Assembly: GCF_000208745.1 (NCBI RefSeq)
Contig: NC_030852.1
Location: 9,536,050 to 9,600,049 of the forward strand
Source: Theobroma cacao
Taxonomy: Eukaryota > Streptophyta > Magnoliopsida > Malvales > Malvaceae
Length of the DNA: 64,000 bases
Direction of reading: 5' to 3'
In this document: positions 13,371-23,097 of the stretch, piece by piece
Numbering within the stretch: position 1 is the stretch's first letter
Layout: each line of letters begins with the position of its first letter
Notes under the pieces: model-generated
Databases searched by the model: none
Told to the model about the DNA's origin: nothing
What the model saw: only the letters and a program-made list of their open reading frames with translations
Position numbers and translations under genes: made by a program

Positions 13371-13962
13371 TCCATAAAAAAATCCTCAGTCAATTGGTGC
13401 AACTAATTGCACAAGTTTAGGCCTTTATTGGTTGCCAGGCCAAACAAAACCGTGATTGTCACTGTTGCAAACAGCAACTGTTTTAGCCACATTTTGGTAA
13501 CTTTACCTCCACCATTAGCCACACATAATCACCCATCTTGGAACATTTCCAATGTGTATTGATCTCTTAATTTTCCTATATTTTATTGAGCACTTAAGCC
13601 TCACTTTTATGGCTGAAAATGGACCAATACCATGGCTGGACAGAATCGAATTTTACCATTTAAATCACACCATAATGTCATGAGATCGAATCTTTATTTG
13701 TTAAATTAATTTGTGCATCTCATGCACTTATTAATCTCCAATATTTTGACATTAAAACGAGATTAATATTATGACAAATAAATTTTAAAATTTACAATTA
13801 AAATCTATCTAGAAATCAAAATAACTAGAACAAATTGTAAAATTTTAAAACTTACTAATTTGTGTAGAACAAAACCCGAACACCTCATATTCCTTTTCAA
13901 CAAGGCATTAACAACAATAAACATAAACATGTGTTAAAATCGAACCACAGAAGGCTCGATAC

Positions 13963-13974
13963 CACTGATGGGTT
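13963..13974 (-). promoter_or_regulatory. Primer-binding site, initiator-Met tRNA type
   Basis: Minus strand reads TGGTATCGAGCC one base after the LTR end. The usual plant copia site is TGGTATCAGAGC; this copy lacks one base. It fixes the orientation of the element as minus. Confidence 0.8.
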
Positions 13975-13975
13975 T

Positions 13976-15824
13976 GGCTATAGATGGCATGCTCAAAATA
14001 CGCAACGGAAAGAAAATTAAAAAACTTTATAACTAAACAACAAAACATGCCTCCACCCATGGATCACCTTTGTGATATTTAACACATAAAAGCACAAAGT
14101 AAATTATTGTTTAGAAAGTTACTTTGCCATGTAATTTGTAATCACTATAGAACTTTCAGAAGCAAAATCACGAACACTACAAGGAGCAAAAACCCTAGCT
14201 AATCAAGTGTTTGGCCTCCAATGGTAGTACACACGATTGCACTTGAACCTTCAACAAATGAAGGAGTTTTTAACTATACTTTGTGCTAGCAAAGAGGACA
14301 ACAATTGTCCTTTTCTTCTTTTTCACAATCTTAACCGAACCTTTTTCGAAAATTGCTTCATAAGCAATTTTCTCTTTCACACAAAGAGTGGTGGCAAAGA
14401 AAGAAAATGTTTTTCTTTTTTTGACAAAATCTACGTTTTCTTCAACTGTGAAAAACTCTCATATGAAAAAATAGTTAAAAGTTGACTTATATAGTTAGGT
14501 TAAAATAACTTTAATTTTGCAATTAAGCCTTCAATATTATAACACATTATAATATTGGGCTTATTACTTAATTAAACTCTTTTAATTAAGTCCTTGAAAA
14601 TTAAAATCAAAATTAATTTTCTTTATATTTTGCAGTCAAGGCCTTATAGTTATAACTATTTATAATTATGTCAAAAACTTAATTACAGTCTTTTAATTAA
14701 GTTTATAGAAGTTAATTACCTAGCATGTGATTTAAGTCTAACTTAAATCGTCACTCTCCCAATTTAATTCAAATGCAATCATTGTGTATGACCCATTAGG
14801 TTCCCAACATGTTGGCAATAGAATTGATTAATGACTTAATTTATTAATATAAATTTCAATCAATTAGTTTATAATCAATTCCATAGACCAAGATTGGCAT
14901 CTAGCAATGCATCATAGCCACCCAATTGTTGGGAGAGTCAAAGTGTTCTTTGACAACCTTTCAGTGTACAGTCTATCAGTATAATTCATTCCCTCATCAT
15001 ATATCCCGAACATGATAAGAGCTTGGTATAGTGTCTACTCTTATTGACCTCTATATTTGTTCCTGCAATTATAGCATTAGCTTTATAGAGAGTTATGAAA
15101 CCTTTTTCATAATCTCCATGTTGCCTTGGTCAAGGACTTCAATAAGCTAATGTTAACCAAGAACTGATAGGATATGTCCTCTAAAACATTTAAGGTGATG
15201 ATTCCTATCTTAACTACTCATTTGTCTTTACATGCTTCATACTATACCCAAAAGCATCCTCTTTTGGCATCTTTGGTTAGGCACCCATAGGGATGAAATC
15301 AAAGCATAGCACTCCACACATAAGACAACCTAGTGTTTCAAGTCTGGGGAGTATTTACACAACTGACACATGAGAAGTGTTGCATAGACAATAGAGTGTA
15401 TTACCAAATGCATTTCTCATGGCGAGTCATGTTCAATAAACTTGCTTTCCTAGGCAAGCACTTATATTCTAGCTTCAAGTATTTCTATACTTCAATCTAT
15501 GAGATCGATTGCTTACTTCCAAAGTAAGAAACATAGAATATACCAGTCTCTAAGCATCATTGATGTCCAGTCTCAATGATACATTGACCATGAACATTTT
15601 GATATTAGGCTTTGATGTATAAGAATTTCATAACTGTAACTCATTACAGTTTCCTTACAAGGCATATTAATCTCATGGACTTTAGCCAATTAGACTTATA
15701 ACTCATTATAATTAATGTCTTATTCATGAAGGAAAACCTCTAATCATTCAACATGAATGATACTATTGCATGATTGGAATCAAGCCTCAACCAATCTCAA
15801 TTGGCTGCAGGGCTCATCCTAACA
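13976..15824 (-). repeat. LARD-like element, right (5') LTR
   Basis: Complete LTR of 1849 bases, TG...CA on the plus strand (TGATGGGTTT to CATCCTAACA), matching the left LTR after removal of the nested solo LTR. It is followed at once by the GGAAT target duplication and then transporter coding sequence. Confidence 0.9.
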
Positions 15825-16313
15825 GGAATTATAAGTTGTAAATTGTCAAGTAATTTCTTCTCGTTAAGTCTTGCAAACTTTTCTAATACGTCGAGTGCTT
15901 CTTCGTTTTTCCCTCAAACAAGGAGCCAGCGGGGTGACTCTGATACAAAAGAGACTAATACAAAGGTGTAGATTAGAGGAAGAAGGGATATGATCTTGTA
16001 TGAATTCCTCCAACAGGTTCTGGTAGGATGGGCAATGAATGAAAGAGACAGAAAACCCGCTGTGAAGAAAAAGAAGCCATATTGGCCAACTTGGCCACGC
16101 CATTTACGGCCAACAGCTTCTGTTCAGAGAACAAGACAGCATATCCCAATTCCAGAGCGAGCAAAACCATTTGCAAAACGGAGAAGTGCATATATCCAAA
16201 CATTTGGTGAAGGGAGGTGATGAAAGTGGTTGTGAAGGTTAAGATGCATGCTAGCAGCAATGTTTTCTTTCTGCCGAAGCATGCGTCAGCAAGGCGGCCA
16301 TAGAAAGCACATC
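15825..16313 (-). pseudogene. OCT pseudogene, 5' half of exon 2
   Basis: The minus strand from 16313 follows a clean acceptor (tccacag) and joins exon 1 in phase. It shows [16 protein letters not shown], the cytoplasmic loop motif between transmembrane helices 2 and 3 of the superfamily. Next come [36 protein letters not shown] and [13 protein letters not shown], then the NEEALDVLEKFARLNEKK region that ends at the insertion. Lesions are a one-base loss in the SLSPNVW region, a TGA in CCLVL*TEAVG and a TGA after PRWLLV. The last two would be single C-to-T or similar changes. The gene was therefore damaged well beyond the transposon insertion. Confidence 0.9.
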
Positions 16314-17740
16314 CTGTGGAAGTGGGACAAACGTCATTAGTATCGCACTCATTAAGTTTACTTTGGTGTGAAATATATGCACATGTTTCCAAGCATAAAA
16401 AAGGAAAATATTTGTAGATTAATGCCTACAAATAATATATGATTAATGGCAACATATTCATTTTGTACTTGTCACAAATACTTTAAATTGGATCAAAATA
16501 AAAACAAAAAAAAAAAGAATAACAGAGGAAGTCTCATGTAATATAGCACAACTAGTAAAGAGAGAGAGAGAGACATAAACCTGGGCTGCGACTAAAAGGC
16601 CGGGGGACAAAGAAACGAAAAAAAAAAATTCATACAAAAAGAATGCATTGTTGCCAGTACAGTGGTTTTCTGAATACCAAAAAAGAGAGAGGGGGGAGAA
16701 CTCTTCCCCGTCTGCGATTAGTCCCATATAAACTGGCAGGATTGTAGATTATGGAACTAATATGAATGAGGCCTGGCAGGATTGGGTGTTGTTTTTGATC
16801 GGCTTGGGTTAGGAGGCTCTGTTTTTGTTCTCTTGTTGGATTAGGGGGCTTGTTTGTTGCGACCCTTCTATTTTGTTAAGTATTTGTACAAACCGTGGCT
16901 GTTGATTGTCTGTTTTCAACCTCTTTTTTGATGAAATATTTGAGACTAACCTTATTTCTTGAGTTAGTTCTCGTCACTGTTTCTTCTGCGTGGCTAGGCT
17001 GTGTTGTTTCCTGCCGACCTCTGTTTTCGATACTGAGTTGTTTCTGGCATTGGGGTATTGTGTTGATTTTCTGCTGATGTGTACACTTATTGCATGAGTT
17101 GTCTCATGTTGTTGGTAGGCAAGATCGGGTATGAACTGGAAACAAGGCTCTGTATTGCCCTGTTTCTTGTTCTTACTTCTATCTTACGGGCAATGTGAGA
17201 GTTTAAGTGTGCGGCTGCTGGAACTAATGGGTAAGCTTCTGTTGTTGGTTTGGTGGTTGTAAGGGGTGCAAATTCACCATGTTTGATGTAGGTACTCAGG
17301 TGGTGATGCTTTGCAAGCCAGTTGTTTCTTTCTTTGTCCTTTATGGAGCTGAGTTTATGAAGATGATGTTTGAAAGGGATTGGTTTGAGCTTGGGAAGTT
17401 CTTGGAGTCCTCCCTTCAGGCTTTTTTGTTTGTCTTGGACTGGTTGCTATGGTCTTTTGAAAACTTGGAGATTATTGCAGATTTGGATTTATGGCTTTGC
17501 ATCAGATTTCTACAGGATGCTGCGGTTTCTCTCTTGGTGTTTTGATCTTTGTTTTCATTTTCAGGTGGTTGTTGTTGGTTTGCTTTTGTTTTTGCGAAGA
17601 AATACTTTCTTTTGCTATTTTGCTAGTTTGTAACTCTTTGGTTACTGAATAAATCCCTCTGACCATGGAAAGAAAGGAGAAATGAAAACTATGTATGGTG
17701 AAAGAGAAACATTGTGAATGAACAACGGAGAAAGAATTAC
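16314..17740 (-). other. Intron 1 of the OCT pseudogene
   Basis: Bounded by gtaattc (donor, minus strand, 17734-17740) and ccacag (acceptor, 16314-16319), and joins GSILG to GCAFYG in phase. It contains a short AG microsatellite (16559-16573). The part from about 16740 to 17650 is unusually rich in T and G on the plus strand and could be the 3' tail of a non-LTR element, but no motif confirms this. Confidence 0.75.
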
Positions 17741-18192
17741 CCAATATCGAACCGACGAAGAAGAGGGAAGCGGGAAGAGCAGCAAGAAACTTGCGGTCGC
17801 ATACAAGACCCCACTCAGCAATTGTGGATGTTGTATTTCCTCCAATCCACTCCCATGTGCCCGCAGCTAATCCAGAGACAGGACCAGTTTGCCTTTTGTT
17901 GCTAGCTGTAGCAGTCATCATGCAGAAAGACGATGAACATTGATGCATTGGTACTGTTGTCAAAGGAGGGTTTGCATCTCCAAGCAGCTGGTTGGGCATC
18001 ACTAAAGATGGTGATTAAAGTGTTCTGGGAATCAAATATCCATGCAAATGACACCAAGAGCACGTGCAGCAGCTGGGAGAACCCAAAGGATCCCACATAC
18101 CCTTCTACCACCTCATCCACAGTGAGCTCCAACTTGGCTTCTACTGAATTTTCTTTCCCATGCACAAGCTCTCGTACCTCTTCTTCTTCCAT
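17741..18192 (-). pseudogene. OCT pseudogene, exon 1
   Basis: Start codon at 18192 (MEEEEVREL). The exon shows [20 protein letters not shown], a first membrane segment [18 protein letters not shown], the DAQP motif that opens the large extracellular loop, then GTWEWIGGNTTSTIAEWGLV, CDRKFLAALPASLFFVGSIL and the donor GG|gtaattc. A single frameshift around 17930-17960 separates the two halves. An in-frame TTG 14 codons upstream keeps the frame open but is not a plausible start. The three pieces together cover the family's usual length of roughly 500 residues. The nearest relatives are probably plant plasma-membrane or tonoplast OCT carriers; the substrate cannot be told. Confidence 0.88.
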
Positions 18193-19190
18193 GAACCAAG
18201 CGGATTTTGGGTGGTTTTGCTGAAGGTGGTCCAAATAATGTCTTTCTTGCCAGCTACATATGTCAGTTAGCTCCTAATATGTGGCCATGGAATTGCCATT
18301 TTCCTTTTGGCTTCTTGTAGTTTAGGTGGAAACCCAAAAACAAGAATCAGGAAATGAATGATGATGTCTGCATGATTTTGGATGGAAATTGCGATATCAA
18401 ATTCGTCTAAGTGCATTTATCATGAAGAATGTTCCGTCATACATCCAAGGGGTGGGGGGCGATCTGAATGTGAAGAATTAAAAAATGGAAAATCACCATG
18501 ATTAGGCACCATGCAATTGATGGGCTTATATTTGACACACTTTGCACAATGTCAGTAGGACCGGAGACAGGTGGTGGTGGTGGTGTAATTGGTAAGTGGC
18601 CAGCCATCATTTTCATTAGTTATATACAGTCTGCACCACTAAATTGCTTCAGAGTTCAGACCAACACAACACTCCTCCCCACCTCTTCTCTAACATATCT
18701 GGTTCCATAATTTGTTTTCATCTTCTAGCTGAAGGGTTTTTAGGTGATGTTTATATATTTTTTCTTTCCATTAAAAATTATCAAACATAACTAAAATTAA
18801 AAATCAATATGTATTTTAATAAACTTTTAATATTATGTTCTATTCGAATGTACGAGGGTGCCTACTAATATTAATGTAGTATCTGCATTGGTCGATCGAA
18901 TCAAGTAATCCTAAAAATCGAAAATTAAAAGCAAGAGAAAAGAATAATGGGGATTATATAAGATGAGAGGAAGGGACTCGTACGCTTTTTGATAATAACC
19001 TTCTTTATTTGCATATCATGAGTACACTGTTGAGCTGCAATTTGATGGTAATTCCTACTTCACCCACGTCAATAAAATACTTTTTACTTTTCAAAAATAA
19101 AAATTAAATAAGGTACAGTATCCTTTCAACATCTTTAGCTAAGACAACATAAGATAGTATATAACATCTCACATACAAGATAACCGGATC
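18193..19190. other. Former upstream region of the OCT gene
   Basis: AT-rich DNA 5' of the pseudogene, with a short GGT repeat near 18569-18582. I see no gene or clear mobile element. It presumably contained the promoter, but no individual site can be supported. Confidence 0.35.
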
Positions 19191-19670
19191 TTAAATTTAA
19201 ATATCACACACGCAACTGTCACATGAGAATTTGTTTTCATAAACAATTAGTGAGATACCAAATGAAATTTTCATACTTCATAGCAATGAACTTATTCCTT
19301 TAACCAACACTCACATGTTTGATTAACTATCTCCATACTTCAACTTATGAGAATGATTACTAAGTTCATAAGTAAGAAATAAAACATGTGTCAATCTCTC
19401 GACTTTATTAATGTTTTGTCTTGATAAAGCATGGAGTGAAACAATTTAAAAATAATATTATGATGCAATAAGAATTTCCTAATTATAACACTTTATAATT
19501 CTTTATATAAAACATAATTATTTCATAAATTTTATCTTAGTAAGTAAATAATAACAATGTTATACAAACTTATAGATAAAAGAATGCCTTTATCAATTAA
19601 ATTTAATGCATAAAATAACAAAAATGTATCTCATAACTAAACAATTGGCTATAAGGCATACATCAATTTT
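19190..19670. mobile_element. Diverged relative of the LARD LTR
   Basis: Parallels 15360-15760 of the right LARD LTR in the same order: acacatgagaa, a gagataccaaat segment, a ctccatacttcaacttatgaga segment (LTR: ctatacttcaatctatgaga), agtaagaaa, then ataagaatttc and the taacac/tataatt segment. Identity is clearly lower than between the two LARD LTRs, so this is an older or different family member. Confidence 0.5.
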
Positions 19671-19881
19671 AAAACTCAACACTTGTAAAGAATTTTCGAA
19701 AGATTAAATATAAAATAAATGTTTAAAATCGATCCAGTGGCGGTCCAATCCGATCTAACCCGATTCAACTGGATGATTGACAAGTTTTTGACTTTTCCAA
19801 TGTACGCCAATACAAATGACCTTATAGGATCAGATAGACCACTGGTTTTTGGTTGAACCACTCCAACTAGTCAATCCAATC
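19448..19881. repeat. Tandem duplication copy 1, left part
   Basis: Matches 37655-38090 closely. Together with 37313-37654 it forms the first copy of a 0.78-kb direct tandem duplication, into which the Ogre element inserted. Copy 2 (37655-38434) is uninterrupted. Confidence 0.88.
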
Positions 19882-22358
19882 TGTAGACACCTAAAAAAAT
19901 AAATAAAAAAAATTATAATAAAATAAAATATAAAATAAAATAATTTAAAAAAAAAAAGAGAAGGAATGGTTGGGCGTACGCCCGGCCATCCCTTCCCCCA
20001 ACCACTCTGAATGATGGGGCTCTAGCTACCAACTCCTTGGTGCTAGAACCCCATTGCCGGGTTGTCCAAATTTTTGGACAACCCAGCTTTTAAAAATCGA
20101 ACCTGCAAAACCAAAGGGGGGACAGATCAAAAAAATCCTAAATCTACCAGCAGCAAGCTACCTAGCCACAAAAAAAAAAAAAAAAAGCAATCCGAAAAGA
20201 ACCAAAGAAAAGAAAGCCAAAGACCAATGTTTGAACAAAGGGGGTTCGGGTAGTGGGTGAAAGGAGGTGAGTTGATCTGTGTGGTTGTGTTCGGCTGGCG
20301 GTGAATAGAGAAGAGGGTCCGGTCACAGGGGAGGTGTCGGCGCAGGGAAGGAATCGGTGAAGGGAAACCGATCGGAGGCAATTAAGGGGTGTAGATCTAG
20401 ATCCGATTAATGGGTTTTTGAGAGTAATATGGGGATCTCGAGGTTAGAGAGAGTGTGAGGAAGCCGACGAGAGATTTGGGAGAAGAGAGGGGAGGACGCC
20501 GACGCCGACGAAGAGAGGAAAGTTTTTTTAGAGAGAAGGCAGAGAGAATGGCCGACTAAAGAGAGAAAATGAAAGTTGAAAATGAATTGGAAAAAGCTAA
20601 AAAGGGGTTTTTATACCCAGGTGTAAGAAAGCAAAACGGTGTCGTTTTAGTGGAGTGGCAGAAGTTGGAAGGTCTAGGCCCAAACGACGTCGTTTTGAGC
20701 GGCTCTACAGGCACCAAATGGTGCGTTTTGAATTCTGCCTTATGGACCTCAGGAAGCAGATCGGGTGTAGCAGATTTGGGCTTCTGCGGGCCATCAGGCT
20801 GGGCTAATCCGAGCCCAAAAAGGTATAACCCATCTTCTTTGGTTTGGGCTTGTCTCAATTAATTTTGGGTTAGCCCATTTGGTTAAATAAATTACATTTT
20901 TATTGTTATGATTTAAACCATATTAGGAAAAGTCATTTATATAAATGTATATATATATTATGGATGCTTCTTTTAATGCTAAAAAATCAAAAAATAATAA
21001 TGATAGTAATAATAAAAAATAATAGTAAAATGCATGGTTTAAAAAAATTAAAATAAGTAAATAAATAGAAAGAAAATTCGTAATAGATTTAGTTTTTTTT
21101 TTAAGAAATAAGTATAGTAATAATGGTAAGTAAATGAGAAGAATAACAAAGGAAAAATGAAATGATCGTTTGAAAAATTTCACCTAAGAGAGGTAAAGAG
21201 TTACCTTTTCTAAGTGGATTTCTTTTGAATACGAAGCACGAGACGGATTTTCACCGAAGCGTCGAGATAAATCCAAACTCTAAACTTCAATACCCGTTAA
21301 CTCGAATAATCGTCGCTAAAATAATAAAGAAAAATAAATCTACATAATGATACATTTAAATCTAAGTTAGTGTAATTATTTAATCAGCAAATAAATATCA
21401 TTAAAAAATTTTTTAAGTTAACCATTAATTAATTGTTTATTCGACAAGTTATATAATCAAGTTAAATGTTAATCAACAATGTTAATTAAAAGATATGGAT
21501 CTAAATAGAAAATAAAAAATTAAAAAATAATAATAATAATAAACTAAATAAATAATCCATGAAAAAAAATGACAAAATAAATATATAAATAAGGTGATAA
21601 ATTATTAAACATATAATCGGATGAATTATGAACCGCTTAAGTCAATAAACGCGTGCGTGTAGACATCATCACTTTATTCTGTCATAGCATGCCACATTTA
21701 TCTTGCAAATGGTGCGAGAGTTCCGATGATGGGATTTCCCCGAAGAGCTTGTAGAGACAAGTTCTTCCGGGGATATCTCTAAGTAAGGAGAATTTCGAGA
21801 CTTGACCAAAACGTTGGGATGGTCTTCAAATAATTTTTCAATAAAAGATTACCGACCTCATTATTTAAAATAAACGAGTCATGACATCATTTTACGCTTA
21901 CATCACGTGCATACGTAAAACCAAATAAAAGATTCAAGCAGTCAGTTTAATAAAAATTTAGTTAATAAGTAGGGAATAAATCAAAAGTAGGCTATAATAG
22001 GATAACTTAAGATTAAATGGTACCGTTCGTGGAACGAGCGCCACGGAGGTGCTAACCCTTCTCCGTGCGTATCCGCACTCCCGAACCCATCTCTAAAAAA
22101 CGTGGATCAGTTTTCGTTTTTTCGACGGACCTAAAATTAATTTAGGACTTTGTCGATTAGAATCGAGTTAATAGGTGACCAATCACACCTAGATAAAAAA
22201 AAAGATTGGTGGCGACTCCTAAACCGATTTATTTTCGCCAACGTCTAGAGGACGGGTTCCCGGATCCACACGTTATGACAGATGGCGACTCCACTAGGGA
22301 GCAATTTAATTTACGTCGACGTCTAGCGGTCGGGTTCTCGGACCCGCATGTTACTACA
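19882..22358 (+). repeat. Ogre 5' LTR
   Basis: Starts TGTAGACACC. The end is set at 22358 because the 3' LTR contains just two of the TGGCGACTCC-bearing units, and 22358 is the matching point. With that end it is 2477 bases, against about 2473 for the 3' LTR after removing the suspect duplication at 35971-36937. A perfect hairpin (gggttgtccaaa/tttggacaaccc, 20059-20084), a TATA-like ttttatac near 20609 and a 14-base palindrome with a GACGTC core (20692-20705) lie in its first third. Confidence 0.85.
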
Positions 22359-22456
22359 GATGGCGACTCCATTGTGGAGCAATTTAATTTTCGTCGGCGT
22401 CTAGCGATCGGGTTTTCGAACCCACACATTACAACAGATGGCGACTCCACTGGGGA
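22210..22456 (+). repeat. Reiterated 73-78-bp units each carrying a primer-binding site
   Basis: Three units plus a final site. Each starts TGGCGACTCC and contains a tttattttcg or ttaattttcg box, acgtctag.g, cgggttc, cggaccc and cacgttacnacaga. The 3' LTR has the first two units only (37159 and 37232). Open frames through this block are repeat artefacts. Confidence 0.9.
22361..22378 (+). promoter_or_regulatory. Ogre primer-binding site inferred to have been used
   Basis: TGGCGACTCC two bases after the inferred LTR end, the third of four such sites spaced 73, 78 and 78 bases (22210, 22283, 22361, 22439). The 3' LTR ends after two units, so minus-strand DNA synthesis should have started at this site. 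The fourth site (22439-22456, followed by actgggga) would be a spare copy, and looks closest to the canonical Ogre site. Confidence 0.6.
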
Positions 22457-23097
22457 CATCGAGTCGAGCCATTAATTAATCATAAGTTATCTTAAGCCTT
22501 AAATAATTTGTTGTTTTCCCTAGCATCAATTTTGCATATTTTTGTTTAATGCATTCAGTTATTTTGTTATTTTTACTTCACTATTTTTAATAACTGCGAA
22601 AAATTTAGGATAAGGGGAGTGAAATTATTGGTCCGAGGTCAGTATATTCCTTCTCACACACTACACATCTTGCATTCATGCATAAGCCTTCCACCCGGGT
22701 TTTGTCCTTAATTAGGAGGGAGTTAAGTAGCTACGCTCTCGTGAGGTGATAACCTCCGCATGGGCTAGTGAAGACTCCCACTCAGATCGAACTTAGTCCG
22801 TTTGAAGCCTATAATGGGTGAGGCCCGAGATGCCTTACTAGTCCGTGTGGGCGACAGTGAGGAGCGATTTGGGAACCTTTAGCTCTATTTTCAACCCAAA
22901 CTCAGCATGTTAAATACCGAGAGTTACCTTTGCTTAGGTAGAGCTTCACCCGTGAGAATATACCTTTTGACTAGGTACACATGAAGGAATTTTCATAATC
23001 CCCTTATTCTAAATTCTTCTCCGTGAAGTAACAAAGGTATCGTGTTATTAATTATTCATCTTTTGGAATTCTTGTTTACGGTACTGACTTAAACTTT
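22457..23097 (+). other. Ogre 5' leader
   Basis: Untranslated leader between the primer sites and ORF1. It includes gagtcgagcc next to the primer site and a purine-rich aaggggagtg near 22613. No coding potential or repeat is seen. Confidence 0.5.

Larger units (their letters stand above)
8931..13975 (-). other. Internal region of the LARD-like element, no coding capacity seen
   Basis: Five kilobases of AT-rich DNA between the two LTRs. I find no gag, protease, RT or integrase motif on either strand and no open frame of 60 codons. It contains a 58-base duplication (about 11407-11464 and 11465-11522) and a tandem array of about 178 bases per unit (12776-13370), which lies in the 5' leader when read on the minus strand. 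Confidence 0.6.
4090..15824 (-). mobile_element. Non-coding LTR element (LARD-like) inserted in the OCT pseudogene
   Basis: A minus-strand LTR element. Its LTRs are 4090-8930 (interrupted by a solo LTR) and 13976-15824. After removing the nested insert the LTRs are about 1860 and 1849 bases. Next to the right LTR, on the minus strand, is TGGTATCGAGCC (13963-13974), close to the initiator-Met tRNA primer site typical of copia elements. The left LTR is abutted by a polypurine tract, agtgggaga (8931-8939 on the minus strand). The internal region (8931-13975) has no open frame of even 60 codons on either strand and no gag or pol motif that I can recognise. It therefore resembles a large retrotransposon derivative moved in trans. 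The many LTR mismatches point to an old insertion. Confidence 0.85.

Noticed and set aside
16740..17650. LINE 3' tail in the OCT intron
   Set aside because: The T/G-rich style is suggestive, but no RT motif, poly-A tail or target duplication was found.
20569..20862. Overlapping sense and antisense frames of about 100 codons, repeated at 35074-35326
   Set aside because: They lie in both Ogre LTRs at matching positions and differ by frame-breaking changes; no domain is recognisable.
22206..22475. 89-codon frame with an internal peptide repeat
   Set aside because: It is the translation of the primer-site repeat units at the LTR border.
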